Shown here: positions 1-8,381 of the stretch, piece after piece
How positions within the stretch are numbered: position 1 is the first letter of the stretch
Layout of the letters: each line of letters begins with the position of its first letter
NCBI RefSeq assembly: GCF_030954495.1
Contig: NZ_JAVHUW010000030.1
Location: 1 to 55,824 of the forward strand
Length of the DNA stretch: 55,824 bases
Source of the DNA: Candidatus Desulfosporosinus nitrosoreducens
GTDB lineage: Bacteria > Bacillota > Desulfitobacteriia > Desulfitobacteriales > Desulfitobacteriaceae
Direction of reading: 5' to 3'
The notes under the pieces: model-generated
What the model was told of the DNA's origin: nothing
What the model saw: the letters and a program-made list of their open reading frames with translations, nothing else
The model's database searches: none
Position numbers and translations under genes: made by a program

Positions 1-271
1 AAGTGATACAGGCCCGGGATCTTCCCCCTGAATTTTTTTATACTCAAGCCAGCGATGAAATGGAGACGGAGTACCAAAGGATTAACGCTTGTTAAGCGAA
101 TTTGACGGAAATAAGACGGCCTTGGCCCAGTATTCAGGGATTACCCGCACGGGTCTTTGGAAAAAACGAAAGCGGCGTGGCCTGCAAACATTAAGCAGCC
201 TACGATTTAGGTGGAGTTGTAACTCCATCGGAATCTTAGTCGCACTTATCCAGGGACTTCGCCGCTCTTAA
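1..271 (+). pseudogene. Decayed C-terminus of a sigma-54-dependent (Fis-type HTH) regulator
   Basis: Translation from base 3 gives a linker of the type seen before the Fis helix-turn-helix (VIQARDLPPEFF), open until a stop near 93. Shifting one base at about position 87 continues it as LLSEFDGNKTALAQY...LWKKRKRRGLQ, which matches the terminal HTH of NtrC/RocR-like activators (usual form FDGNKTxAAxxLGISRTTLWRKLK). A one-base deletion has therefore broken the frame. Several normally conserved residues are changed, and the reading frame runs into repeat copy A instead of ending after the HTH. The rest of the gene lies before the window. The identification rests on motif recognition of about 60 residues. 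Confidence 0.7.
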
Positions 272-412
272 CTCACCGCTTGCCGAAGCGGGAGTCTTAG
301 AGCGGATTAGTCAGCAGATAAAAACATAAGACTTATACTATACGTTCAAAGCCTTAGAAATCACTCTCTAAGGCTTTGAACGTATAGTATAAATTATAGT
401 TAGCGGATAAAG
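204..412 (+). repeat. Structured interspersed repeat, copy A (interrupted)
   Basis: Bases 204-322 match copies B and C closely: a first hairpin (GTGGAGTT/AACTCCAT core) followed by a longer one whose stem includes CGCTCT/AGAGCG, ACTC/GAGT and CCGCTT/AAGCGG around a GCCG loop. The element's end motif (tagtcagcggataaa) occurs twice, at about 309-322 and again, altered, at 397-412. Between them sits a perfect 26-bp hairpin, as though something inserted within the repeat end. The element abuts the broken regulator and seems to have replaced its 3' end. Confidence 0.75.
333..392. repeat. Perfect 26-bp inverted repeat inside copy A
   Basis: Arms 333-358 and 367-392 are exact reverse complements separated by an 8-base loop (aatcactc). 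The stem includes CGTTCAAAGCCTTAG. It is too long and AT-rich at its base to be a usual terminator and it has no following T-run on either strand. It looks like a small palindromic insertion. Confidence 0.85.
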
Positions 413-527
413 GGAACCTGGCCGGCACTAAGTTTGCGCAGGCGGCTTGGCCCGGCTGTACTTATGCCGGAGGAAAATACGCCACGAAGTGCAGTTTTTT
501 ATAGTATGAATAAGGCAGTTGATCTTC

Positions 528-1094
528 TTATTTTCCGGCAGCAGATGCGAAATTGCGTTGACCTTTTTCCAACAGATCTCTGTTTTTCCGATATTTTAAA
601 TAGCCGCTGACGCCAAGAAGCTCAGCATATTGGGCAAATTTCAGCATAGCCAGGTCGGTCCAGACATAACCGAAGTTGTTGAAAGAACCGCCGCCGAAGA
701 ACTGTAAATTCATGAATATGGCGACAAGAGCAGTCCAAAATATTCTAAAGCCAAGAATCATGCATACGCCAACGGAAATCTCGAAAATCACGACCAGGGT
801 ATCCGTTACCTGCGGCATACCGAGAAAAACATTTTGGGCAAGCCAGGCAAAGGCTTTGTTAATATAAAGTGGGTCAAAGCTCGTCACTTTGGGACCGGCG
901 ATGTTGGTAATGAGAGTTCCGATTTTTCCCGCCGAGTTAAGTTTACCGTCGGTGAACCAGGTTGTAAGCTTTTCAAATCCGGATGTGACCCAAGCCCACC
1001 CATAAATCAGCCGTGCCACCGTGAAAATAATAACCAGAAAAGCCACTTTGCCATCCTTAAATTTGGCTTTTACCGCATCAGAATATGCAGTCAT
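528..1094 (-). CDS. DoxX/DoxD-family membrane protein
   Basis: A 188-residue protein with about four hydrophobic helices. The first helix follows residue 18 (VAFLVIIFTVARLIYGWAW), a membrane pair lies around residues 105-145 (VVIFEISVGVCMILGF), and there is a Gly/Asn-rich FFGGGSFNNFG stretch, a layout typical of DoxX or the small subunit of thiosulfate:quinone oxidoreductase. The ATG at 1094 was chosen over the longer frame from 1175 because AAGGAGGG lies six bases before it. Family members associate with quinone-linked redox functions, but the exact role here is not deducible. It stands alone, minus strand, with a dyad element about 120-190 bp upstream. Confidence 0.7.
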   Translation of the reverse strand: MTAYSDAVKAKFKDGKVAFLVIIFTVARLIYGWAWVTSGFEKLTTWFTDGKLNSAGKIGTLITNIAGPKVTSFDPLYINKAFAWLAQNVFLGMPQVTDTLVVIFEISVGVCMILGFRIFWTALVAIFMNLQFFGGGSFNNFGYVWTDLAMLKFAQYAELLGVSGYLKYRKNRDLLEKGQRNFASAAGK

Positions 1095-1216
1095 AAAAAA
1101 CCCTCCTTCTTTTTCAATGCTTAACTCATTCGTCAGACATTGTCTTGACTCTATATTTAGCAAGAACCATGCCAAGAAAAAACCTAAGGAAAATAGCCCC
1201 TTCCGGTATGGGGGGG

Positions 1217-1286
1217 CGTTAACTAGTTAACCGTTTTGGAAACTTTGTTTTAACTCTGTTAACAGAGAGCCCCTAATTAGTTAACG
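1217..1286. promoter_or_regulatory. Imperfect dyad upstream of the DoxX gene
   Basis: CGTTAACTAGTTAA (1217-1230) and CTAATTAGTTAACG (1273-1286) are inverted copies with two mismatches, about 42 bases apart. The GTTAAC core is itself palindromic. The position 120-190 bp before the DoxX start is compatible with an operator. No regulator is assigned. Confidence 0.35.
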
Positions 1287-1380
1287 GTTTAGTTATCCGA
1301 GTTACAATTTCTGGATGGAACTTGGAAAATTGTGCCGCCTGTTATTTTTTCAGACATACATGACGTGAAGTGGCACCACT

Positions 1381-1448
1381 GCTCAATAAAGAAGACTTGA
1401 TTCAGGTAGAGTTAAAACTCCACCTGAATCAAGTCTTCTTTATTGAGC
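1381..1448. repeat. 68-bp near-perfect palindrome (repeat-derived), overlaps AKR stop
   Basis: Arms of 33 bases (1381-1413 and 1416-1448) pair with one mismatch around a 2-base centre. The left arm is the same sequence that starts copies B and C (aataaagaagacttgattcagg), here followed by its own inverted copy. The stop codon of the aldo/keto reductase (1440-1442) lies inside the right arm, so the element probably also ends transcription or protects the 3' end of that operon. Confidence 0.85.
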
Positions 1449-2399
1449 AATAACGTAAAGTTTATCCGCTTCTTCAGGAGTAATCAGGATATCCGCGGCT
1501 TCGAGGCTTTCCTGCAGCTGCCGGGGGGTTCGCGAGCCGATGATCGGCACCGCCGGGAGCCGGTTGCAGGTAATATAGACCAAAGATGCCGCCGCTAAGG
1601 AAATCCCGTGTTTGGCGGCAAAGTCCTGCAACGTTTCCAGCCTCTTGAGATTATCTTCACTGGCAAACCGCTTCCGGGTCTTTTCACTCAGCACCTCAAG
1701 ACCATCCTTGGCAACTTTGGAGAAAAAGCCTTGCGCTTGCGAAGCATAGGCCAGGACCGGCAGGTTTTTCCGGCAATAGTAGTCATATTCTTTCTCATCC
1801 ATGATCACAATGCCATAATCCTGATAAATATCTTCGCTGGTATGGGCCAGGCTCCACTGAATCTGGCTTGAGGAAAAACCGCTCAGCCCTTTTTGCGCCG
1901 CGTATTGATTAGCCTCTTCAATCCTGTCGGAGCGCCAGTTGGAGCAGCCGGCCATTCTGATTTTTCCCTCTTGGATAAAGGAATTGATATGCTCGACAAT
2001 TTCACCCGCCGGAATTGCGGGATCATCTCTGTGCAGCCAGTAAATATCAAGACAGTCCGTTTCCAGGGCTTTAAGACTAAGCTCAAGATCATAGGCCATG
2101 TCTTCCCTGGCTAATCTGCTTTGGGCCATGTTTTCCCGGGGAGGATGGCAGCCCTTGGAGGAAAGGACAATATTGCCGCGTTTTCCCGTTTTCTTCAGCC
2201 ATCTGCCGATGGCCTCTTCACTTTTGCCGCCGCTGTAAACTCTCGCCGTGTCGATGAAATTGCCGCCGGCATCTGTGTAAGTATCCAAGAGATAAAAAAA
2301 TTCCTCATCAGTCAGACTTAACATAAGTTTGTCGGTTCCCATGGCCAATTTAGAAACTTTTAAATCAAGACCATGGCCCTTTAGCGTCAAATACCTCAT
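1440..2399 (-). CDS. Aldo/keto reductase
   Basis: A 319-residue NAD(P)H-dependent aldo/keto reductase with a TIM-barrel layout. Catalytic residues visible are Asp and Tyr in DTARVYSGGKSE (about 51-62), Lys in LSSKGCH (about 82) and His in YWLHRDD (about 123). The C-terminal nucleotide-binding part has PIIGSRTPRQLQESL, typical of the YdhF/YajO-like group. GGAGGGGG lies nine bases before the ATG. It is the last gene of the long minus-strand series, 145 bp after the phosphomannose isomerase, so a sugar-derived aldehyde or ketone is a likely substrate, though this is inference. Confidence 0.88.
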   Translation of the reverse strand: MRYLTLKGHGLDLKVSKLAMGTDKLMLSLTDEEFFYLLDTYTDAGGNFIDTARVYSGGKSEEAIGRWLKKTGKRGNIVLSSKGCHPPRENMAQSRLAREDMAYDLELSLKALETDCLDIYWLHRDDPAIPAGEIVEHINSFIQEGKIRMAGCSNWRSDRIEEANQYAAQKGLSGFSSSQIQWSLAHTSEDIYQDYGIVIMDEKEYDYYCRKNLPVLAYASQAQGFFSKVAKDGLEVLSEKTRKRFASEDNLKRLETLQDFAAKHGISLAAASLVYITCNRLPAVPIIGSRTPRQLQESLEAADILITPEEADKLYVIAQ

Positions 2400-2544
2400 T
2401 AATGAACCCCCTCCTCTTCGACTTGCACTCCCACAACTGTTGCCTCAAAAATCCGGACTCGCCGGCAAGGCGCTGTGCGAAGAGCGCGGAATTTTTCCTT
2501 GCTTTTATTAAAGCTCAGAAAGTTAAGCGGAAATTTTTCCCGTA

Positions 2545-3639
2545 TCACTTGGGAGGAAAGCATAAAATTGCTTCCAGCGGTCCGACCAAGGCCTCAAAGC
2601 GTACCTCCTGCAAACACGCCGGGACAAAGAGCAAGTCGCCTTTGCCGACGTTCTGCTGGACTCCGGAACTTCCGATGGTTCCAACCCCTGCCGTGATGAT
2701 AATAATGCAATATCTTTCGTCCGTCCTGTGGCTGAATTCCTCTCTGACAGACACCCTGTGCATTTCGAAAAGATCCGTGGCTTCATCATCAATCAAGGCC
2801 CAATGTTCCGCCTTCCGGTCTGAACTGAGCAGCTTGGGACTCAAGCGCCAGCGTTTCTTAACTTCGTCTTCCGTATAACAGTCGTAATGGAAACAGTCGA
2901 ACATTTTGTCAAACCCGCTGCCCTGATGACAATGCTCGTCCGGAAATACGATGCCTTGCTGAGTTTTTCTCTCAACCCTCAGGGTGTAATCCGTAGGCTC
3001 CTGGATCTCAATCAGAAAACAACCGGCGCCGATAGCATGAGGAACACCGCCTTCGATCAGATAAACCTCCCCCGGGCTAACGGTTAACTTATTCAGGGCG
3101 TTCAGCATGCCCTCTATGTCCTGCTTTTCAAAAAGCCTTCGCCATCTTTCCTTGTTCATCCCCGGTTTAAAGCCCATGAGGACATAGGGGTCCTGCCCGT
3201 CTATTTGCCTCCCGCCGATAATGTACCAGGCTTCGGTTTTCCCATAGTCAGAAGAGAGCACCTTTTTGGCGAACTCTTTGTCCGGATGAACTTGAATAAT
3301 CAGACGGTCGAGAGAATCGATCAGCTTGACCAGAACCGCCATACTGCGGCCGTATTTTTCCCAATGCTTTCTGCCCAGAAAGGATACCGGGTCACTCTCG
3401 ATCAGTTCTCTCAGAAAAGGGCCGCCGCCCGGCATACTGACCCTGCTCAGCCCCTCCTCCGCAATAGCCTCTCTGCCGGGATTCCTGGCCGTAATGGCCG
3501 AGGCAACCCATTCTTCGGGAAAATTGCCGTCCTGAGGATTCCCGGCCCTGTGCCACTCCTCCAGCAATTTTCCTCCCTTGTAAGCCCGCCACACTCTTGT
3601 CGGCTCAAGCTTGAGAATTCCTGGACTATCTGACTCCAT
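2545..3639 (-). CDS. manA: Class I mannose-6-phosphate isomerase
   Basis: A 364-residue zinc-dependent cupin enzyme interconverting mannose-6-P and fructose-6-P. Metal-site motifs are QVHPD (116-120), KTEAWYII, and the PHAIG motif after GEVYLIEGG. The segment LIEIQEPTDYTLRVER is typical of ManA. It lies 43 bp behind the pgi stop with a GGAG site before its ATG, so the two are probably co-transcribed. With pgi it gives the module a mannose entry to fructose-6-P. Length and domain order are normal. Confidence 0.88.
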   Translation of the reverse strand: MESDSPGILKLEPTRVWRAYKGGKLLEEWHRAGNPQDGNFPEEWVASAITARNPGREAIAEEGLSRVSMPGGGPFLRELIESDPVSFLGRKHWEKYGRSMAVLVKLIDSLDRLIIQVHPDKEFAKKVLSSDYGKTEAWYIIGGRQIDGQDPYVLMGFKPGMNKERWRRLFEKQDIEGMLNALNKLTVSPGEVYLIEGGVPHAIGAGCFLIEIQEPTDYTLRVERKTQQGIVFPDEHCHQGSGFDKMFDCFHYDCYTEDEVKKRWRLSPKLLSSDRKAEHWALIDDEATDLFEMHRVSVREEFSHRTDERYCIIIITAGVGTIGSSGVQQNVGKGDLLFVPACLQEVRFEALVGPLEAILCFPPK

Positions 3640-3682
3640 TGTAAGACATCTCCGTTCTGCTCATCCTCTGCTTTTAGCCGGA

Positions 3683-4943
3683 TCATTTGCCAAGGGACTT
3701 AAACATATTTTCCTTATACCTCTCTACCCCGCCCTGGTCAAAAGGATTGACTTCCAGCATTTTGCCGGACAAATAACAGGCAACCATAAACAGATAAAAC
3801 AACTGCCCGAAATAGTATTCGTCAAGCTCCGGCAGCGTTAATTTTAGACAGGGAATGCCCCCTTTGCGGTGAGCGTCAAAGGTCGCCTGAAAGGCAAGTT
3901 TATTAATCTCCCAAAGGTCTTTTCCATCTAGGTAGTCAAAGTAATCGTGCTTATCATCCCCGGCTATGATCAGGCTGCTGTCTTGCCCGGAAAGATCGAG
4001 AAAGGTTTCAAAGATCATTTTTCTGCCCTCTTGCACAAACTGCCCGATGGAATGCAGGTCTTCGGAAAAATTTCCGGCTACGGGATAGACTCCTTTGCCG
4101 TCCTTGCCTTCGCTCTCGGCAAACAGTTGTATCCACCATTTGCTGAAATAGTAAAACCGCGGCTCAAAAAAGGACAGCATCTCCAAACGGTAATCTTTAA
4201 GCTGCAGCAAATTGCGGTAGGCCGCATAGCGAAAGGCGATATTTTCTTCCGCCGGCTCTTTGAGGAGGCGTGCTCGCATTTCCTGGGCTCCCCGCACCAG
4301 TTTGCCGATGTCAATACCGGCGACAGCCATAGGGAAAAGGCCTACATCACAGAGAGCGGAATACCTGCCCCCTATATTCTCCGGGAAGGTAAAAAAGGTA
4401 TACCCGTGATCCAGGGCCAATTGCTGCAGCGAGCTGCCTTTTGTCCCCGTCACGGCGATTCTGGCCGCGGCCCCGCCGCCGTAACGCTGCTCAAGATATT
4501 GGCGGAGTACGCGAAAGCTTAGGCCTGGCTCTAAAGTTTCAAAATTTTTGGCTATGGCATTGATATAAACGGATTTTCCCGCCAAGGCCTGCAGTAATTT
4601 GTTCAGATAATCCGCGGAAAGGTTGTTGCCCGCATAGAGTATTTCCGGGGCATTCTCCCGGGGCAGGGCTGAGATCACCGCTCTGGCCGCCTGATTTGAG
4701 CCTCCGACGCCAATCAGCACAAAGACATCCGCGTCCTGCCGGACTTCCCTGGCCCTATCCTCAATTTTTTTGAGGGCATCGTCACTTGCCCATTCAGCAA
4801 CATCCAGCCAGCCAAGACTGTCTTGATAGATTTTTTCCCGGCTGAGAACTCCTTCCAAATAAGATTTATGTTTCCGGACAAAGCCCGCTATCTCTTCCGA
4901 GTCAAACAACCCGTCGGCAAAAGAAATTTCCACCTTTTTCATG
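3683..4943 (-). CDS. pgi: Glucose-6-phosphate isomerase
   Basis: About 419 residues. It interconverts glucose-6-P and fructose-6-P. Signatures are GVGGSNQAARAV (sugar isomerase fold), ENIGGRYSALCDVG (PGI signature 1), the HSIGQFVQEG motif with the catalytic His, and the C-terminal NPFDQGGVERYKENMF with the catalytic Lys. The start at 4943 (MKKVEISF) follows GGAGG in good spacing, and the longer frame from 4984 has no site. All catalytic motifs are intact. Gene order tauE-pgi-manA with gaps of 63 and 43 bp suggests one transcript. Confidence 0.92.
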
Positions 4944-5006
4944 ACATTTGGCCTCCACATTTTTCCGAATTCTTTCCGACTCAACTTTCGTCAGGCATTA
5001 TACAGC

Positions 5007-5735
5007 TTATTTTCCGCCGCCAAATACCAGCAGAAACAGGCCAAACACGGCCATAGCCTGATAGACTACCTTCTTGATCGTGGCAATCGAAAACTTCTTG
5101 AATAAATACATGCCCAGAAAGATCCCCAACACCAAGCCGCCTACGGCAGCAAGGCTGAATTTGGCAATATCCCAGCTGACGTTGCCCATTGCCAAGTGCA
5201 TGCCCAGGACGCTTAGGGCGCTCAACATAAAGAAGCATTGAATCGTGGCGCTATACTCAAGCTTGTCATCCGTTGACGACAGAAAGTAAACCACCATGGG
5301 CGGGCCGCCAATATTAAACAAACCGTTAAGTATGCCGCTGATTGCTCCCACCAGCAAGCCTTTCCGCGGAGTGGGTTTAATTCGGAACTTTTCGCTGAAA
5401 AAGAATAAGTAAAGCGACAGCAGGAATAAAACCGCCCCCAGCATTCTGTGTAAAATCGCGTCTCCGCTGGACACCAGGGCCAAAACGCCTAAAACCCCCA
5501 TGATTAAGGAGGAAATCGTGGGATAGAGCAGCAGCTTAAAGTTAATATGTTTGCGAAATTTGAAGGAAATATAAATGACCATCACAAAGGCGGAAAAAAC
5601 TTCAGTCGCCGCCGCTGCCTTAAAAGGGATAATAAAGGGCCACAATGCCATAGTGACAACAGCAAAACCGAAACCCGTAGCTGTTTGCAGCATACTGCCC
5701 AGTAAAGCAATCAGGGCAACCCATAAATAACTCAT
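5007..5735 (-). CDS. TauE/SafE-family membrane transporter
   Basis: A 242-residue protein with about eight hydrophobic helices and the TauE/SafE pattern. An N-terminal GSMLQTATGFGFAVV motif and a mid-protein GAISGILNGLFNIGGPPMVVYF repeat the family's paired half-motif. Family members export sulfite, sulfoacetate or other small organic anions, or import them in some cases. GAGGAG stands six bases before the ATG at 5735. The gene lies between a LarA-like gene and pgi, and an exporter of a small (possibly sulfonated) product of the pathway is a reasonable inference. Confidence 0.82.
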   Translation of the reverse strand: MSYLWVALIALLGSMLQTATGFGFAVVTMALWPFIIPFKAAAATEVFSAFVMVIYISFKFRKHINFKLLLYPTISSLIMGVLGVLALVSSGDAILHRMLGAVLFLLSLYLFFFSEKFRIKPTPRKGLLVGAISGILNGLFNIGGPPMVVYFLSSTDDKLEYSATIQCFFMLSALSVLGMHLAMGNVSWDIAKFSLAAVGGLVLGIFLGMYLFKKFSIATIKKVVYQAMAVFGLFLLVFGGGK

Positions 5736-5846
5736 TGACACTCCTCGATTTCTGCCCTGCATCTCCATGACAAAGCAACTCTTATTTTTATTTTAGCGGC
5801 ACTTTACAGGCACCGGCTCAATCCGCCGGCACTTGCCGCTAATTCC

Positions 5847-7322
5847 TCAGCCGCAGCCGTGGCTATGGCCTTCATTGACACGGTTGTAGGTTTCCTCTTT
5901 CATCATAAGATGAACAGCCCCCAGTGTAAAGGCCTTGGGCAGAGCCAGGATATTGGGATGCGCTCCGACATATTTCCTTTTGGCATCCTCCAAGGCTTCC
6001 TCAAAGGTGGCTCTCGTTTTCATACCCATGCCCCGGGCATAACCCGGTTCCTGCGCGCCGACGATATAAATGGCCGCGGTATTCATCTCGGCGATATGCC
6101 CGCAGCTGATCATGGAAAAGGCGTGAAAGGGGTGAAATCCGTAAGAATAGCGGTATTTTCTGATATACTCCTCGTTGGTCGCGAAGTATTCGCCATACTG
6201 GGCCAGGTCGGGCAAGAGATTGTTGTAGTTATGCTGGAACAGATCGTACACTTCGCGATAACCCGGAAATTCTTCGTCGTGAAAATAACCGTTGCAGACC
6301 GAAGAACAGATGATCACACAGTTATCGCTTAAAATCCGTTTGTGCCTGATAATCTGAGCCGAAACCGCCTGCATCATAAAGATCGGATTCGTACCCATCC
6401 CGTTTCCGTAGTGAAAGGACTGGGGCATGCCAAAAACCACAACATCGTACTTTTTCTCAGCCCAGGGAACATAAGTGCGCCGGTCGGCAATTTCCCAGGA
6501 GAGGGGCTCCAGTTCCTGAGCATAGCCGCTGAAAACCGCAATCTGGCGGGAATAAGTATCCAGGACCGCGTCACAGCAGAAAAACTTTTTCCCCATGCAT
6601 TTTTCCATATGCATCCCTATCTCATCAAATTTGGAACGCATCAAAGAATGCGTGCTGACCGGGGTGAAATCCTTTCTGTGCATAACTTCCGGCACGTGGT
6701 GCGAAGCGATGGAACGCCAGTGAGTAATCCCCGTAGCGCAGTGTTTATAACCGCCTGAGTAACCGCCGTAAGGGTTCCCCTGGACGTGCCCGATTAAAAT
6801 CGGCAAATCCGCTTCGAAAACTTTTTTGTTCATCAGAACCGGATCGCCGCGCCCCGTTGTTCCAAGATTAACCATAGCTGCGGGATCTTCACTGTCATGA
6901 TTGGTAATCTGATGCGTATACCAAAAACTATTAAAAATCTCTTCACCCAGGAGCAGCTTAATTTCGCTTTCCGTATTTTTGCGGTGCAGCCCGTTGGAAC
7001 ATAGCAGATGAATGTCTTCCTTGGCAACACCGGCCGCATAGAGCTGCTCCAAAATTAACTTGATAGAGACCTTGCGGTGGGATGTCGCTTGCGTTCCTCC
7101 CTTTACCCTGTCGGGGAAAACGATGACAACCTTCGAACCCTGATGGGCGAGCTGAGAAATCGGCTCCATGCCGATCGGCTTAAGCAGAGATTCTTTCGTT
7201 GCGGCGTAAACATCTTCCAGACAGGGCGGGTCCTTGACCGTTTCACCGGGGATAAAAATATCCGTAGTATCGGGCAGATTTGCGGCCATCAGGCCTTGTC
7301 CATATTCAAATTCCAGTTTCAT
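5847..7322 (-). CDS. LarA-like (DUF2088) nickel-pincer racemase/epimerase homologue
   Basis: 491 residues. LarA uses a nickel-pincer nucleotide bound to a Lys to racemise 2-hydroxyacids. Here the cofactor Lys is K193 in GGYSGGYKHCATG. FPDRVKG (about 69-75) fits the N-terminal substrate/cofactor motif, GLHRKNT gives H113 (matching catalytic H108 of LarA), and H209 in IASHHVPEV fits the nickel ligand. Aligning on SGGxK, the second LarA catalytic His is replaced by Asn183. The tail ends in GHSHGCG. No larB, larC or larE is seen nearby. Sitting between tpiA and tauE, it may act on a hydroxyacid or sugar acid. The substrate is unknown. Confidence 0.75.
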   Translation of the reverse strand: MKLEFEYGQGLMAANLPDTTDIFIPGETVKDPPCLEDVYAATKESLLKPIGMEPISQLAHQGSKVVIVFPDRVKGGTQATSHRKVSIKLILEQLYAAGVAKEDIHLLCSNGLHRKNTESEIKLLLGEEIFNSFWYTHQITNHDSEDPAAMVNLGTTGRGDPVLMNKKVFEADLPILIGHVQGNPYGGYSGGYKHCATGITHWRSIASHHVPEVMHRKDFTPVSTHSLMRSKFDEIGMHMEKCMGKKFFCCDAVLDTYSRQIAVFSGYAQELEPLSWEIADRRTYVPWAEKKYDVVVFGMPQSFHYGNGMGTNPIFMMQAVSAQIIRHKRILSDNCVIICSSVCNGYFHDEEFPGYREVYDLFQHNYNNLLPDLAQYGEYFATNEEYIRKYRYSYGFHPFHAFSMISCGHIAEMNTAAIYIVGAQEPGYARGMGMKTRATFEEALEDAKRKYVGAHPNILALPKAFTLGAVHLMMKEETYNRVNEGHSHGCG

Positions 7323-7378
7323 AATTCACTGATCCTTTCCGCCGACACCGGCCTTGATGCAAAGAGAAACCAATCCTC

Positions 7379-8323
7379 TCAAGGATTCTGACTGTTCTCC
7401 AGATATTTGTCAATAATCTTTTTAAAGTCTGCAGCATAAAAACCAATCTGACCTGTAAACCGGGTAAGGGCTACCAAACCACCGTCTATGGTGGGGACAC
7501 CGGCTATGGCCGCCGCGTTATTTTCGTTCAGACCGCCGCCATAAACAACAGGAATCTCCGTACCCAGGAGCTTTTTCACTTCATCTTTAATAAAGCTGGA
7601 AACGAAGGAAATATAGTCGGGGCCGGGCGGTGTTTTCCCCGGGCCGATAGCCCAGATCGGTTCATAGCCTATAACGATCTGCCGCTTCGGGAGGTAACCC
7701 TGTACTTGATTCAGGCCCCTCTTTAATTGAGCGGCAAGAGTTTCCGCTGTGCGCCGTTGCTGTTCCTCAGGGCTGCCGCTGCCCCGTTCTTCGGCCGTTT
7801 CCCCCACACAAAGCAGGATATTCAAGCCTTGTTCCAGAGCTGCCAGGACTTCCTTGTTAATTAGCTTATCAACGGCTGAAGCCCCGCGTTCTTTTAGAGC
7901 CGTATTGTTCGCCAGGTCTGGCTCAAAAGCGGCCATAATCTCCAGTTTATCCCGTCTTTCCTCGGAATGGGCGATCATTGACCATCTGCACCCCAACTGA
8001 TAGGCGCCGGCCGCCGGGAAGTTCGCTGTAAAGGCTCCGAAATTCCCGCCCGGCGTTATATTCTGCCGAAATACGCTTTGACAGCCTATGTGAAGGCCTT
8101 TTTTATCGCCTGCACCGTACTGGGCCAGCTTTTCCTGCGCCGGGATGATCAATGCTTCCGGTACCAGATAAACAACCTGAAGTTCAGCGAGGGAGCCGAT
8201 TCCTAAGGCTACACTCTCCCCGATAACTTCTTCAATCCAAAGCCTGGGGTTTTCATAGGGGCAAAGACCACCCCGGGAACGGGACACCTCAAAGCGTTTA
8301 AGGTTGACAAACAATCGTTTCAT
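7379..8323 (-). CDS. tpiA: Triose-phosphate isomerase family enzyme (divergent)
   Basis: About 314 residues, longer than the usual 250. The catalytic set is present: Asn/Lys in VNLKRFEV (usual form NWKMN), His in MIAHSEERR, and Glu in IGYEPIWAIG with a loop-6-like WAIGPGKT. Phosphate-binding glycines are in VYGGGLNENN. The N-terminal motif and an insertion of about 50 residues near the start set it apart from housekeeping TPI and recall paralogues acting on other triose/tetrose phosphates such as erythrulose phosphates. Start 8323 follows GTGGAG. It lies 58 bp after the phosphofructokinase gene. Confidence 0.8.
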   Translation of the reverse strand: MKRLFVNLKRFEVSRSRGGLCPYENPRLWIEEVIGESVALGIGSLAELQVVYLVPEALIIPAQEKLAQYGAGDKKGLHIGCQSVFRQNITPGGNFGAFTANFPAAGAYQLGCRWSMIAHSEERRDKLEIMAAFEPDLANNTALKERGASAVDKLINKEVLAALEQGLNILLCVGETAEERGSGSPEEQQRRTAETLAAQLKRGLNQVQGYLPKRQIVIGYEPIWAIGPGKTPPGPDYISFVSSFIKDEVKKLLGTEIPVVYGGGLNENNAAAIAGVPTIDGGLVALTRFTGQIGFYAADFKKIIDKYLENSQNP

Positions 8324-8381
8324 AGCCATCTCCACTTCTCTCATCCGTATTACTCAGCACGCATACCCTTGGGATATTAGA

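Noticed and set aside
834..1230. Plus-strand frames opposite the DoxX gene
   Set aside because: No ribosome sites or domain matches. The minus-strand DoxX protein explains the region.
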